DNA from: Alteromonadaceae bacterium XY-R5
Lineage (GTDB): Bacteria > Pseudomonadota > Gammaproteobacteria > Enterobacterales > Alteromonadaceae
Assembly: GCA_001660395.1 (NCBI GenBank)
Contig: LXWE01000002.1
Span: 806,001-870,000, forward strand
DNA length: 64,000 nt
Direction of reading: 5' to 3'
Position numbers and translations under genes: made by a program. Below, piece by piece: positions 17,154-26,598 of the stretch (within the stretch, counting starts at the first letter, position 1; each line of letters opens with the position of its first letter). The notes below the pieces were generated by a model. The model was not told the DNA's origin, ran no database searches, and was given only the letters and a program-made list of their open reading frames with translations.

Positions 17154-20100
17154 TGCAACCGTTAAATACCTTTATCTTTCCCTTGCAAGGCCCAGCGCTC
17201 ATCGAAGCCAGTGCCGGTACAGGTAAAACCTACACTATCGTCAATTTATACCTGCGTTTGTTGCTGGGACACCAATGCACGCCATTAACGGTGGATAAGA
17301 TTCTGGTGGTGACCTTTACCAATGCCGCCACCGCTGAGCTCAAAGATCGTGTGCGCCAAAAGCTGCAACAGGCCTATTTAGATTTTTATGCCGGGCATTC
17401 AGACGATGGCTTTGTGCGGCAACTGATTGATAGCCTCGACGATACCAAACTGGCCTGTCAGCGTTTATCGCTGGCGGTGAAGCAAATGGATGAGGCAGCG
17501 ATTTTTACCATTCACGGTTTCTGTCAGCGCATGCTCAAAGAACACGCCTTTGAAAGTGGCATGCTGTACGAACAAACCCTGATCATGGATGAAAGCGAGT
17601 GGCTGCAACTGGCGGTTGCCGATTTTTGGCGGCGGGAAATCGTTACCCTGAATGACGAACTGCTGGGCATGATTTTGGATAGCTGGGCCGAACCTGAAGC
17701 CTTGCTAAAAGACATTCGCAATTTGCTTTATCGTCGCGCCACCCCAATCGCGGAAATGAGCCTAGAAAGTGTCGCGAAAGCACTGGATGATTACAAAGCC
17801 TTGTTGGCAAAGGTGGCAGACTGGTGGCAACAGCAAAATGTCGCTGGCCAGTTACTGCAGGCGGATTTAAATGGCCGGGCGAAGTTAGGCAAAGAAGACT
17901 TTTTAGCTCAGGTGAGTGCCGCGCTGGCCGAGCGTCAGCTGATGCCCAAGTTCGATAAAGAAAGGTGGGCAGCCCTAAGTGCTGAAAAGCTGGAAAAAGC
18001 GCGCAAGAAAACCTCGAAACCTACCGACCATCTGGATTTTGGCCAGTTCGATCAGCTGGCACAGCTGCAACAGGATTGCGTTGAAGGGCTGCAAATCGGT
18101 TTGCTGCATCAGGCCATTGGCGCGGTGCGCGACAACCTGCAACAGAATAAACAGCGTTTAAGTTTACTCTCGCCGGACGATTTACTTTCCAGCTTACAAC
18201 AGGCTTTAGCTGGCAACTCCGGCAATGTATTAGCACAAAGTATCCGTCAGGCCTACCCAGCTGCGCTTATCGATGAATTTCAGGATACCGACCCTCAGCA
18301 GTTTGAGATTTTCCGCGCTGTATATGCGGTGCAAACTAGCGAAGAAGAAATAGAAGCAACCCCAGCCCCAAGCTGGATCATGATCGGCGACCCTAAGCAG
18401 GCCATTTACGCCTTCCGGGGCGCGGATATCTTTACCTACATACAGGCCAAATCGTTAGTGGTTGACGACCGCCAGTTCACCCTAGCCACCAACTACCGTA
18501 CCCGTGAGCCCTTGGTGAATGCGGTAAACACTTTGTTTACCCAGCGCGAGATGGCGTTTTTGGTGGAAGACAGCATTCCCTTTTATCCGGTATCTGCGGC
18601 GAAAAATCCCGAAGGTTTAGTGGTGCAAGGCCAAGCCGCGGCCAGTTTAGCTTTAGTGCATTTACCCGCAGGGGATAAAGGCGTGCTGGGCTGGGAGCCG
18701 GCCGCAATGCCCATGGCCATGGCCTGTGCCGGTGAGATTGCGCGCATTTTACAAGCCGCCAGCGATGGCAACGCCAGTGTGGCAGGCAAAGCGCCTCAAG
18801 CCAGCGATTGCTGTGTGCTGGTAAGAGATCGTCTCGAAGCAGATTTAATCAAACAAGCCTTGGCTAAACTCAATGTGGCCAGCGTATTTTTGGTACGCAA
18901 AAGCGTGTTTGCCACTCAAATGGCCTACGACCTGTATTTGTTGCTGCAAGCCTTGGCCCACCCGGGCGATGAGCGCAAGCTCAAAGCGGCACTCACCAGC
19001 GAATTGTTCGCCTTTACTGCAGAGCAGCTCGATGCCTTGTTTGCCAATGAACTGCAATGGCAGCGCTTAACCGAACAGGTATTCCAGTGGCACAGAGACT
19101 GGCGTCGTTACGGTTTGATGCTGGTGCTGGAACAGGTGTTCGCCCAATACGATATTTACGCCAAATTGGTAGCGCACTTTGAGGATGGCATGCGCCGCGT
19201 GACTGATTTGCGCCATTTAACCGAATTACTGCAACAGCAAAGCGCACTGGTGAATGGCGAATCCCAGTTACTGCACTGGTACGAAAGCCATTTGGCTGAC
19301 CCTGATCATGATCACGAAGGTCAGCAGTTACGCTTAGAAACCGATGCTAATCTGGTGCAAATCATCACTCAGCATGCCTCTAAAGGCTTGGAATTCCCGC
19401 TGGTGTTTTTGCCTTTTGTTAGCCGTTTTCGCACCAGCAAAGAAGCCATTTTCCATGATGCGACGCAGGGCTTAATGGTCGACCTTTTAGCCAGTGATGA
19501 GCATTTGGCTACCGCCGATCACGAGCGTTTGGCTGAAGATATTCGTTTGTTTTATGTGGCACTAACCCGCGCCGAACATTATTGCTGGATGGGCGTATGG
19601 AATTTTGCCAGCGGCCGCTCGAAACAATCGGCCTTACTGCAATCGGCCATTGGTACCTTGTTGCTGCACGATGTGGATCCTATCGACGATGGCACCATTG
19701 CCAGCCGCTTGCAATCTCTGACAGATAAAGCGGATATCAGCTATCGCGCCATCAGTGACGAAGAGCTTACAGGTGATTATGCGCCTTATGTAGGCCAGCC
19801 TACACAGCAAACGCCTGACTGGCAAACGGCGATTTTAAAACAGCCGGTAAAGCGCAGTTGGCAGCTCACCAGTTACTCGGCCATTGCCAGTCATCATCAG
19901 GTCAAAGATGAATTGCCACCGGGTTTTGATGAAGGTGTGCAGCCGATGATGCCGCCGCCGGAACAAGAGCCTGTACCATCGCCTTTTAGTTTTGTGCGTG
20001 GTGCCAATGCCGGTTCGTTTTTACACGGCGTGTTTGAGAACATCGACTTTACCCAGCCGGATAATTTGGCCGAGGTGATTGAAGAAAAGGGCAAGTGGTA

Positions 20101-20770
20101 CGGCATTGATGCAAGCTGGTATCCCATGTTGCACCAGTGGTTGGGCGATGTGCTGCTGGCCAAATTTGCTACAGAAGGCAAAGATGCCGCCCTGCAACTG
20201 GCAGCACTGGCACCACAGCAGGTGAAAATTGAGATGGAGTTTCACATGCCGCTGACCCAGGTGCGTGCCAGCCAGTTTAACCAGATCTTAAATCAGTATG
20301 CGCCACGGCGGGATTACCATTATCAGTTTGAACAGCTAAACGGCATGCTTAAAGGCTTTATCGATTTGCTGTTTGAATATCAGGGACGTTTTTACGTGGC
20401 GGATTATAAGTCCAACCATTTAGGCGACAGTCTGGCGGAATACCATGGTCAGGCGCTGGAAACCGCCATGGTGGAACATGACTATCACTTGCAGGCGATT
20501 TTATACAGTCTGGCACTGCACCGCTGGTTGAAACCGCGCATTGCCAATTACGATTACGATACCCATTGCGGTGGGGCCTACTATTTGTTTTTACGTGGTA
20601 TGCACAGCGAACATCCGGGCAACGGCATATATCATTTCACCCCACAAAAGGGGCTGATTTTGGCGTTAGATAGGCTATTTGATGGCGAAGCGCCAGAGGT
20701 TGCTCAGCAACATGCGGCCAAAGATGCCAGCAAAGATAACAGCGCACAGGGGCAACTGGATTTATGGTAG
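17153..20770 (+). CDS. recB: exodeoxyribonuclease V subunit beta (RecB)
   Basis: 1205-residue SF1A 3'-5' helicase and nuclease subunit of RecBCD. Walker A is EASAGTGKTYT near residues 18-28, helicase motif II is LIDEFQDTDPQQF, motif III is IMIGDPKQAIYAFRGAD, motif V-like TQHASKGLEFPLVF and motif VI FYVALTRAEH. The C-terminal nuclease domain carries the catalytic FYVADYKSNHLG (Asp and Lys). Length matches E. coli RecB. Translationally coupled to recC and recD by overlaps, which should keep the subunits stoichiometric. Confidence 0.97.
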   Translation: MQPLNTFIFPLQGPALIEASAGTGKTYTIVNLYLRLLLGHQCTPLTVDKILVVTFTNAATAELKDRVRQKLQQAYLDFYAGHSDDGFVRQLIDSLDDTKLACQRLSLAVKQMDEAAIFTIHGFCQRMLKEHAFESGMLYEQTLIMDESEWLQLAVADFWRREIVTLNDELLGMILDSWAEPEALLKDIRNLLYRRATPIAEMSLESVAKALDDYKALLAKVADWWQQQNVAGQLLQADLNGRAKLGKEDFLAQVSAALAERQLMPKFDKERWAALSAEKLEKARKKTSKPTDHLDFGQFDQLAQLQQDCVEGLQIGLLHQAIGAVRDNLQQNKQRLSLLSPDDLLSSLQQALAGNSGNVLAQSIRQAYPAALIDEFQDTDPQQFEIFRAVYAVQTSEEEIEATPAPSWIMIGDPKQAIYAFRGADIFTYIQAKSLVVDDRQFTLATNYRTREPLVNAVNTLFTQREMAFLVEDSIPFYPVSAAKNPEGLVVQGQAAASLALVHLPAGDKGVLGWEPAAMPMAMACAGEIARILQAASDGNASVAGKAPQASDCCVLVRDRLEADLIKQALAKLNVASVFLVRKSVFATQMAYDLYLLLQALAHPGDERKLKAALTSELFAFTAEQLDALFANELQWQRLTEQVFQWHRDWRRYGLMLVLEQVFAQYDIYAKLVAHFEDGMRRVTDLRHLTELLQQQSALVNGESQLLHWYESHLADPDHDHEGQQLRLETDANLVQIITQHASKGLEFPLVFLPFVSRFRTSKEAIFHDATQGLMVDLLASDEHLATADHERLAEDIRLFYVALTRAEHYCWMGVWNFASGRSKQSALLQSAIGTLLLHDVDPIDDGTIASRLQSLTDKADISYRAISDEELTGDYAPYVGQPTQQTPDWQTAILKQPVKRSWQLTSYSAIASHHQVKDELPPGFDEGVQPMMPPPEQEPVPSPFSFVRGANAGSFLHGVFENIDFTQPDNLAEVIEEKGKWYGIDASWYPMLHQWLGDVLLAKFATEGKDAALQLAALAPQQVKIEMEFHMPLTQVRASQFNQILNQYAPRRDYHYQFEQLNGMLKGFIDLLFEYQGRFYVADYKSNHLGDSLAEYHGQALETAMVEHDYHLQAILYSLALHRWLKPRIANYDYDTHCGGAYYLFLRGMHSEHPGNGIYHFTPQKGLILALDRLFDGEAPEVAQQHAAKDASKDNSAQGQLDLW

Positions 20771-22704
20771 AAACGTGCATGCAAGATAACCGCGTAAACT
20801 GGCAGGAACTGGTTCAAAAAGGCGTGTTACGCCCGCTGGATTTAGCCTTTGCCGAGTTTATTCAATCGTTAAATCCTCAATTCGATCAACAAGCATCTGA
20901 ACAGCTGGGGTTAGTGGCGGGATTTATCAGCAAAGCCTTAGGTGAACAACATGCCTGTTTGCCCGTTGCGGCCATCGGTCAGCCCTATGGCGCATTGGCT
21001 ACTTTGCCGAATTCCGAAGCCTTAGTGGCTTTGTTAACTCAAACGCAAGGTGTGGCGGTCGTCGATAGCGCTCAGCCTTTGCATGAGCCGCCGAAACAAC
21101 CATTGATGCTGGAATTTAGCCCACAAGGCCCACAGCTGTATTTACAGCGTTACTGGCAGTATGAAACGCGCTTAGCATGGCATTTAACCCAGCGCGCTGC
21201 GCAAAGCCGCCATTTGGATATGGCCAAGGCCAGCGCCTTGCTTGAGCAACTTTTTCCAGCCAGCCCAGAGGAGAACCAGCAAGATCTGGACTGGCAGAAA
21301 ATCGCCGTGTGTGTGGCGGCGATTAAACCGCTGGCCATTATTACCGGCGGGCCGGGCACGGGCAAAACCACCACAGTGACGCGCTTAATGGCCTTGTTGC
21401 AGGGATTACGCTTGCAGCAACAGCCGGATGCGCCGCTTAAAATCCAATTGGTAGCCCCTACAGGGAAAGCCGCTGCGCGCTTAAGCGAGTCCATCTTACA
21501 GGCCAAGAGCCGCTTGCCTGAATCCTTACAGATCGCCTTGCCGGAAACCTGCAGTACCGTGCATCGCTTGCTGGGGCCAAGGCCCAACAGTCCGTATTTT
21601 ATCCATGATGTGCATAACCCTTTGCATCTGGATTTGCTGATTTTAGATGAAGCCTCGATGGTAGATTTGCCCCTGATGACCAAGCTGTTTGATGCTCTGC
21701 CTGAGCATGCCCAAGTGGTAATGCTGGGGGATAAAGACCAGCTGGCGTCGGTGGAAGCGGGCAGTGTGCTGTCAGATATTTGTGCCGCTGCCTTGCCAGT
21801 TGTTAACCAAGGCCAAAGCCCACAAACCCTGCCAAGTTATTCGGCGGAATTGGTCACAGCCTTATCTCAACTGACTGGGCAGGACTTGTCTTCGTTATCC
21901 AACAACGGACAGACGGCAAAGGTCAGCGATAATCTGGTAATGCTGCAAAAAAGTCATCGTTTTTCGGCAGATAGCGGCATTGGCCATTTAGCCCGCGCCA
22001 TGAATTATGGCGACATCCGAGGTACGCGTAACCTGTTACAGAACCCACAATGGCAGGACGTGGTCTGGCATCAGCAAGCCAGCCCACAGCAATTGGTCAA
22101 TCATCTGATCCCCCATTATCAGGATTACTTTCAGGCGGTTAAAGCCGGTCAGGGCACCCAGGCCTTTGCCTTGTTAGCCCAGCAACAAGTGTTGTGCGCC
22201 CAGCGCAAAGGTGACTTTGGTATCGAGCAGCTAAACCGTTTAATTGAATTAGAATTGAGTCGCCGCAATTTAATTGATATTTCGCGGGACTTTTATCCCG
22301 GCAGGCCCATCATGTTAACCCAAAACGACCATCAGTTGCGCTTGTTTAACGGCGATATTGGCATTGTCATGGCTGACCCAGAGCAGCCGGAATTGCTTAA
22401 AATCTGGTTTATTGATGCCACCGGCCAATTGCGTTCCGTATTACCCGGGCGTTTACCGCCCCATGAAACCCTATACGCCATGACTATTCATAAATCGCAG
22501 GGCTCAGAATTTGCAAATGTGTATTTGTGTTTGCCGCTGGTAAGCCATAAAAGTCAGGCCAAAGGCTTAACCCGCGAGTTGCTGTATACGGGCCTCACGC
22601 GCGCTAAACAAAACTTCAGCCTGTATGCCAATGACTTAGCCTTGCAGCTTTGTCTGCAACAGCAGGTGCAGCGCGGCAGTGGCTTGGCGGGAAGGCTAAT
22701 CTGA
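20764..22704 (+). CDS. recD: exodeoxyribonuclease V subunit alpha (RecD)
   Basis: 646-residue SF1B 5'-3' helicase subunit of RecBCD. Walker A is ITGGPGTGKTTTVTR near residue 200, motif II LILDEASMVDLPL, motif III MLGDKDQLASVEAGSVL, and the C-terminal motifs YAMTIHKSQGSEF and ELLYTGLTRAK are all intact. It overlaps the end of recB by seven bases. An internal ATG at 20779 is an alternative start. RecD makes the complex fast and keeps nuclease activity under Chi control. Confidence 0.96.
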   Translation: MVETCMQDNRVNWQELVQKGVLRPLDLAFAEFIQSLNPQFDQQASEQLGLVAGFISKALGEQHACLPVAAIGQPYGALATLPNSEALVALLTQTQGVAVVDSAQPLHEPPKQPLMLEFSPQGPQLYLQRYWQYETRLAWHLTQRAAQSRHLDMAKASALLEQLFPASPEENQQDLDWQKIAVCVAAIKPLAIITGGPGTGKTTTVTRLMALLQGLRLQQQPDAPLKIQLVAPTGKAAARLSESILQAKSRLPESLQIALPETCSTVHRLLGPRPNSPYFIHDVHNPLHLDLLILDEASMVDLPLMTKLFDALPEHAQVVMLGDKDQLASVEAGSVLSDICAAALPVVNQGQSPQTLPSYSAELVTALSQLTGQDLSSLSNNGQTAKVSDNLVMLQKSHRFSADSGIGHLARAMNYGDIRGTRNLLQNPQWQDVVWHQQASPQQLVNHLIPHYQDYFQAVKAGQGTQAFALLAQQQVLCAQRKGDFGIEQLNRLIELELSRRNLIDISRDFYPGRPIMLTQNDHQLRLFNGDIGIVMADPEQPELLKIWFIDATGQLRSVLPGRLPPHETLYAMTIHKSQGSEFANVYLCLPLVSHKSQAKGLTRELLYTGLTRAKQNFSLYANDLALQLCLQQQVQRGSGLAGRLI

Positions 22705-23105
22705 GAGTTGCAGCCAAATGCTTGATAAGTGTAGCGTTAACCCCTGTGTTGTTTGTTGGTGGTTATGCGCTATTTCTATGGTTATCTTACTTAGATGAGA
22801 CGCTAACCCAGGGAAGTGGTTACGGCTTTCATATTGGAACGTCACCAACAGAAGTGTATCGCGATATGCTTGAACTACAGGAGCGGAATCCAAATTTGAA
22901 GATTTATCTGGTGACTGGCGAGCAAGCAGGAGACAACGCCACTCTTACGATCAGTAAAGCTAGTTTTGATGCAGCACTCAACGCCAAATATTGGATGTTG
23001 TTATTAGATGGGGACGGTGAGTTTTTCAATGTGATTCGGTTGTCGATTGCAGAAAACAAGCTCATTTCAATTCACCGCCATAGGCAGTATTTTGAGCTTC
23101 CTTAG
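22650..23105 (+). CDS. small membrane-anchored hypothetical protein
   Basis: The frame gives up to 151 residues: one N-terminal membrane segment (ISVALTPVLFVGGYALFLWL) followed by a soluble domain of about 110 residues containing KIYLVTGEQAGDNATLTISK and a C-terminal RLSIAENKLISIHRHRQYF. I recognise no family. The start is undecided: TTG at 22650 lies inside recD with no ribosome site, and TTG at 22722 just after the recD stop is equally weak. The end at 23105 is firm. Position directly behind recD suggests cotranscription, but no link to recombination is visible. Confidence 0.5.
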   Translation: MSATAGAARQWLGGKANLRVAAKCLISVALTPVLFVGGYALFLWLSYLDETLTQGSGYGFHIGTSPTEVYRDMLELQERNPNLKIYLVTGEQAGDNATLTISKASFDAALNAKYWMLLLDGDGEFFNVIRLSIAENKLISIHRHRQYFELP

Positions 23106-23114
23106 TTACAGGAT

Positions 23115-23843
23115 CTAGTGCTTAGCATCACCCGATAAACTCACTAATGGTTTGAGTATTGAATATTCGGCGCACTGATTATTCAGAAATATGCCGATTG
23201 GGGTGGTGAACAGTGCTTCTTCAGCCAACTGAATTGGCAAAGCCTTTGGGTTTGATTGAATAAAACGTTCAACCGTTGTTGGGTCTGTCATTACAAAGTC
23301 TACGCGGCCCACTTGTAACAGTTGCAGCCCCTGATTCACCGTTTCAATGTAATGCATTGTGAACCCCAATTCCTTTAAACGTTGATGAATTTTACCTTCC
23401 TGTACAGGCCGTAATATCCCAACAGATTTGCCTGAAAATAACTCAGAGTCATTTAGGCTGAAATCGCCGTCAGACGCTAACCGCGCGAGTGTTATCAACA
23501 CATCAGGCCCAATAGCATAGAATTCGGATGCATTATTATTTGGGTTAGGTGGGTAAAAACTGGCGCACCAGTTACCATTTCTGATCCGCTTTTGAGCGCG
23601 GGCGGGCGGTAAGATAAGTGCGTCTATTTCAATATTTGAATGAGTCAGTTTTTGGTTGAGCAGATCAAACGCAATGCCATTGTTGATAAGTGTGCGGGTT
23701 GTGTATGGCGGATATTCTATTGCCAGTACGGTAATGGTCTTCGCCCTGCTTATGTTGGGAATAATCGTAAGAATGCACAGCAAGAAAAACATTAAACCTT
23801 GGCTATAAAACTGAATTGGCATGCTTACGCCATAAAAATTCAT
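23115..23843 (-). CDS. periplasmic solute-binding-like protein
   Basis: 242-residue exported protein of the family 3 solute-binding fold. After a signal sequence (hydrophobic LMFFLLCILTIIPNISRA) the mature protein begins TITVLAIEYPPYTTRT, the usual first strand and ligand-binding Tyr-Pro-Pro-Tyr. Later blocks GKSVGILRPVQEG and VGRVDFVMTDPTTVERF are typical of lobe 2. An inner ATG at 23822 could be the true start. No transporter genes are adjacent. It converges on the hypothetical gene after recD with only nine bases between stops. Confidence 0.75.
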   Translation of the reverse strand: MNFYGVSMPIQFYSQGLMFFLLCILTIIPNISRAKTITVLAIEYPPYTTRTLINNGIAFDLLNQKLTHSNIEIDALILPPARAQKRIRNGNWCASFYPPNPNNNASEFYAIGPDVLITLARLASDGDFSLNDSELFSGKSVGILRPVQEGKIHQRLKELGFTMHYIETVNQGLQLLQVGRVDFVMTDPTTVERFIQSNPKALPIQLAEEALFTTPIGIFLNNQCAEYSILKPLVSLSGDAKH

Positions 23844-24172
23844 GAATAAATACGTGAGATTAAAGCTAGTTCATCGTTAAAAAATTTGCCTGTCAGCAAT
23901 GCTGATTAAGGAGCTAGAAAAAGTGGATACTTTGTTATGTATCTTGAAGACATAAACGAAAGCTGAACAAGCCGTTTTAGCGGCGATAAAGTCTTGCCAG
24001 ATTGAATGATTTTGGATAGCTATTTTTACCTGATGTGTTTCCTTTAGAATGGAACACCAACGCATTATTTTTCTGCTCTCATTAACGCTCTGAAAGGGTA
24101 TGTGGTGAGGAGTCAGTATCGGGGCTCGAGTCTCCGGATTTCCAATAACGGTAACCATGAGTTTGGTGGCCC
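23844..24172. other. gene-free stretch
   Basis: A 93-codon minus-strand frame at 23877-24158 has no signal, domain or ribosome site and I do not accept it. The plus-strand part near 24120-24172 may belong to the decayed hydrolase remnant that follows. No terminator or regulatory motif is evident. Confidence 0.5.
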
Positions 24173-24520
24173 TTGATGAGGTGGTTAAAGCTATTCCTTA
24201 TGCGGCCAAAGCGCTACAAATTGGAAAAGGTATCTCAGGCGCGTGTTCCTAATTTTACCGTACAAAGAGATGAGGCGCTAAATCAGCGCTCTGCGATTTA
24301 CTGGCTGGATAAACTCCCTGCAAACGCGCCAATTTTACTTATCCATGGCGATCTCGACAGGAGGGTGGATGTTTCGCAGTCTTATATGATGGCTGACGCC
24401 CTAAAGGCAATGAATCACCCCTAAAAGCTGGTTATTTATGAGGGAGAAGATCATGGCCTGTTGGATTCCCGATCTGAGCTGTTAGAGGAAATATCCAAGT
24501 GGTTGATAAGGTATTTATAA
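24173..24520 (+). pseudogene. C-terminal remnant of a prolyl oligopeptidase (S9)-type hydrolase
   Basis: The frame contains the C-terminal signature of S9 peptidases: NQRSAIYWLDKLP, then PILLIHGDLDRRV with the catalytic Asp, and after an in-frame TAA at 24422-24424 the matching continuation KLVIYEGEDHGLL with the catalytic His and a final EEISKWLIRYL helix. The catalytic Ser region and the whole beta-propeller are absent upstream. So this is a truncated and interrupted pseudogene. There is no ribosome site for residual translation. Confidence 0.75.
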
Positions 24521-24655
24521 TGCAGTGTTTTTTGCAGAAGTAAGCTAATGACGAGGTACTTTGCTAAGTATTTACTAAAAAGTCAGAACTCGACTCTTGT
24601 AGATTGAAAAAACTGTCCCTATGCTGATCTAATCATTGGTTTATCTGTAAATAGC

Positions 24656-25567
24656 GTGCATTCATACGTCGTTAGCTTTTGTTGGTTTGTTCGCGCAAAG
24701 CGATTGCGCATCTGCTTATTGCCATGGTTTATCGTCTTCGCTTCACATAGTGTGGCAGAACCTGTTATTGAGGTTCGGATCAATAATGCGCCTAATACCT
24801 ATGCGTTTCAGTTGTTACAACATGTGCTGAGTCCACAAATCCAAAGTAAACCCTATCACGTGGTGTATGCCGATCTTGAACATATTAGTGAAGAGCGGCG
24901 TACTCGATTGCTGGCTGACGGTGAGAATGTTGATGTGATGGCGTTAACCGTCAGCGAAGCAAGGTTACAGGAGCTACAGGCCATTCAAATCCCGTTGCTA
25001 TATGGGTTAACGGGTTTAAGAATCTTGCTTACGACTGCGGAGTCGCAAAGTACGCTGAGCAGTGTAAACAGCCTGGAGAGCCTGCGTAAGCTGAATGGGG
25101 TGTTTGTTTATGGCTGGGCAGATTCCGACGTGTTTAAGGCTAATCATCTGAATGTCTATTTAGCAGTAGATCGAGATCAGGCAACGGCAGTGCTGGCCAA
25201 CCAGCGAGCCCATTATTTCCCGCGGGCAGCCAGTGAAATTTACGATAATTTCAATTTGTATCAGACGGAATTTACCAACCTGGCAATTGAACCCGAGGTT
25301 GCATTGTATTATCCCATGCCACTTTATTATTTTGTTGCAAGGCAAAATGCAGAACTGGCGAAAGACATTCAAACTGGTCTGCAAACGTTAATACAAAGCG
25401 GTGAAATGCGAGCTCTGTTTGAGCAGAGCTATGGCGCAGTGTTGCAACAGTTGGCGATTTCTCACCGCACAATCATTGAACTGGATAATCCGTTTTTACC
25501 GGATAATATTGCACTTCCCAAAATAGGTTACATTTATCAGCCTTTAACGGATGGGTTACGGTTTTAA
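24656..25567 (+). CDS. periplasmic solute-binding-like protein
   Basis: Exported protein of about 303 residues; the hydrophobic segment ICLLPWFIVFASHSVA precedes a mature start EPVIEVRINNAPNTYAFQLL. The overall pattern (LYGLTGLRILLTT, then VFVYGWADSDVFKAN, then a C-terminal helix SGEMRALFEQSYG) resembles family 3 binding proteins, more remotely than the other copies in the window. The start is GTG at 24656 with no clear ribosome site, so it may lie further in. It is an orphan, adjacent only to a pseudogene and the LysR gene that converges on it. Confidence 0.65.
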   Translation: MHSYVVSFCWFVRAKRLRICLLPWFIVFASHSVAEPVIEVRINNAPNTYAFQLLQHVLSPQIQSKPYHVVYADLEHISEERRTRLLADGENVDVMALTVSEARLQELQAIQIPLLYGLTGLRILLTTAESQSTLSSVNSLESLRKLNGVFVYGWADSDVFKANHLNVYLAVDRDQATAVLANQRAHYFPRAASEIYDNFNLYQTEFTNLAIEPEVALYYPMPLYYFVARQNAELAKDIQTGLQTLIQSGEMRALFEQSYGAVLQQLAISHRTIIELDNPFLPDNIALPKIGYIYQPLTDGLRF

Positions 25568-25576
25568 TCAGCCTGC

Positions 25577-26479
25577 CTAATTGCTGCAGTGGCTTTTAAA
25601 CAGACTTTCTATCCAGTCCATCAGAACCTTTACGCGTTTGGGCAATTGCTGCCGCGACGGATATAAGATCGATACCGGCATGGGTTCACTCGGATAGTCG
25701 GGCAAAATTTCAATGAGTTCCCCTGTTTGCAAATATCCCTTCACGCTGAATTTAGGTAACTGCGCGATTCCAAGACCATGCAGGCAGGCAGATAAATAGG
25801 CTTCAGTTGTGCTCACTGAGATTTGACTGGCAACAGGGATAAGCACGACTTTAGCATCGCAGACATATTCAAATCCCAGATTGTCCTCGCGGACATTAGG
25901 GGAGTAATCGATAAGCCAATGCCTATCCAGTTCATCTGGTGTCTGCGGCATACCGTGGCGTTCGATGTATTCAGCGCTGGCACAATTTACCATATCAATC
26001 TTGCCTAGTGGCCGGGCAATCAGGTCGCTATTTGTAAGATCCCCAACCCGTACCAGACAATCAATACCCGCCTTAATCGGGTCGATGCGGTAGTCGTGAC
26101 TCAACAACCGTAATTGGGTTTCTGGATATAGCTGATACCACTGCTGCAAGTATGGGATCACCACTGTGGTTGCAAAGCGGGTAGGCATGTCGATTCGGAT
26201 TTCACCTGCAATTAAGCCTTGTTGTTGCTGAAACTGGGCTTCGAGGTGGTCGATATCATTGAGCAATTGCAAACACTGCGGCAAATATCGTTCACCAGCT
26301 TCAGTTAGCGTCACGCGACGGGTACTGCGGTGAAACAGGCGGGTTTGTAATTGTTGTTCAAGTTTGGTCACTGAAGCCGAAATGGCGGATTTTGGCAGAT
26401 TTAAACGATCAGCTGCCAGGGTAAAGCTACCCGTTTCTGCGACTGCGACAAAGCGCGTCATTGCTTCCAGCTTATCCAT
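25577..26479 (-). CDS. LysR-family transcriptional regulator
   Basis: 300-residue LysR protein: helix-turn-helix in residues 1-60 (MDKLEAMTRFVAVAETGSF, LNLPKSAISASVTKLEQQL, FHRSTRRVTLTEAGERY) and effector domain from about 90. It is divergent from the SDR gene at 26599, with a 119-bp gap containing the palindrome at 26496-26514, so it probably regulates that gene and itself. It is similar in class to the regulator at 1523-2428. Inducer unknown. Confidence 0.9.
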   Translation of the reverse strand: MDKLEAMTRFVAVAETGSFTLAADRLNLPKSAISASVTKLEQQLQTRLFHRSTRRVTLTEAGERYLPQCLQLLNDIDHLEAQFQQQQGLIAGEIRIDMPTRFATTVVIPYLQQWYQLYPETQLRLLSHDYRIDPIKAGIDCLVRVGDLTNSDLIARPLGKIDMVNCASAEYIERHGMPQTPDELDRHWLIDYSPNVREDNLGFEYVCDAKVVLIPVASQISVSTTEAYLSACLHGLGIAQLPKFSVKGYLQTGELIEILPDYPSEPMPVSILYPSRQQLPKRVKVLMDWIESLFKSHCSN

Positions 26480-26495
26480 ACATTTCCATTATATT

Positions 26496-26514
26496 TGTTC
26501 GTAATATGCGAACA
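26496..26514. promoter_or_regulatory. candidate LysR operator palindrome
   Basis: Perfect inverted repeat TGTTCG-N7-CGAACA located 17 bases upstream of the LysR start codon and about 85 bases upstream of the SDR gene. Position and spacing fit a LysR binding site shared by the divergent pair. Assignment is by position and symmetry only. Confidence 0.5.
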
Positions 26515-26598
26515 GTCTTATCTTTTTTATGTCATTTATCAAGCTTAATGCAGGCGTTACCTTAGGCGTGGATTAACTACACACGTAAGGAATTTATA

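Noticed and set aside
23877-24158. 93-codon minus-strand frame
   Set aside because: No start signal and no domain pattern; lies in a decayed region.
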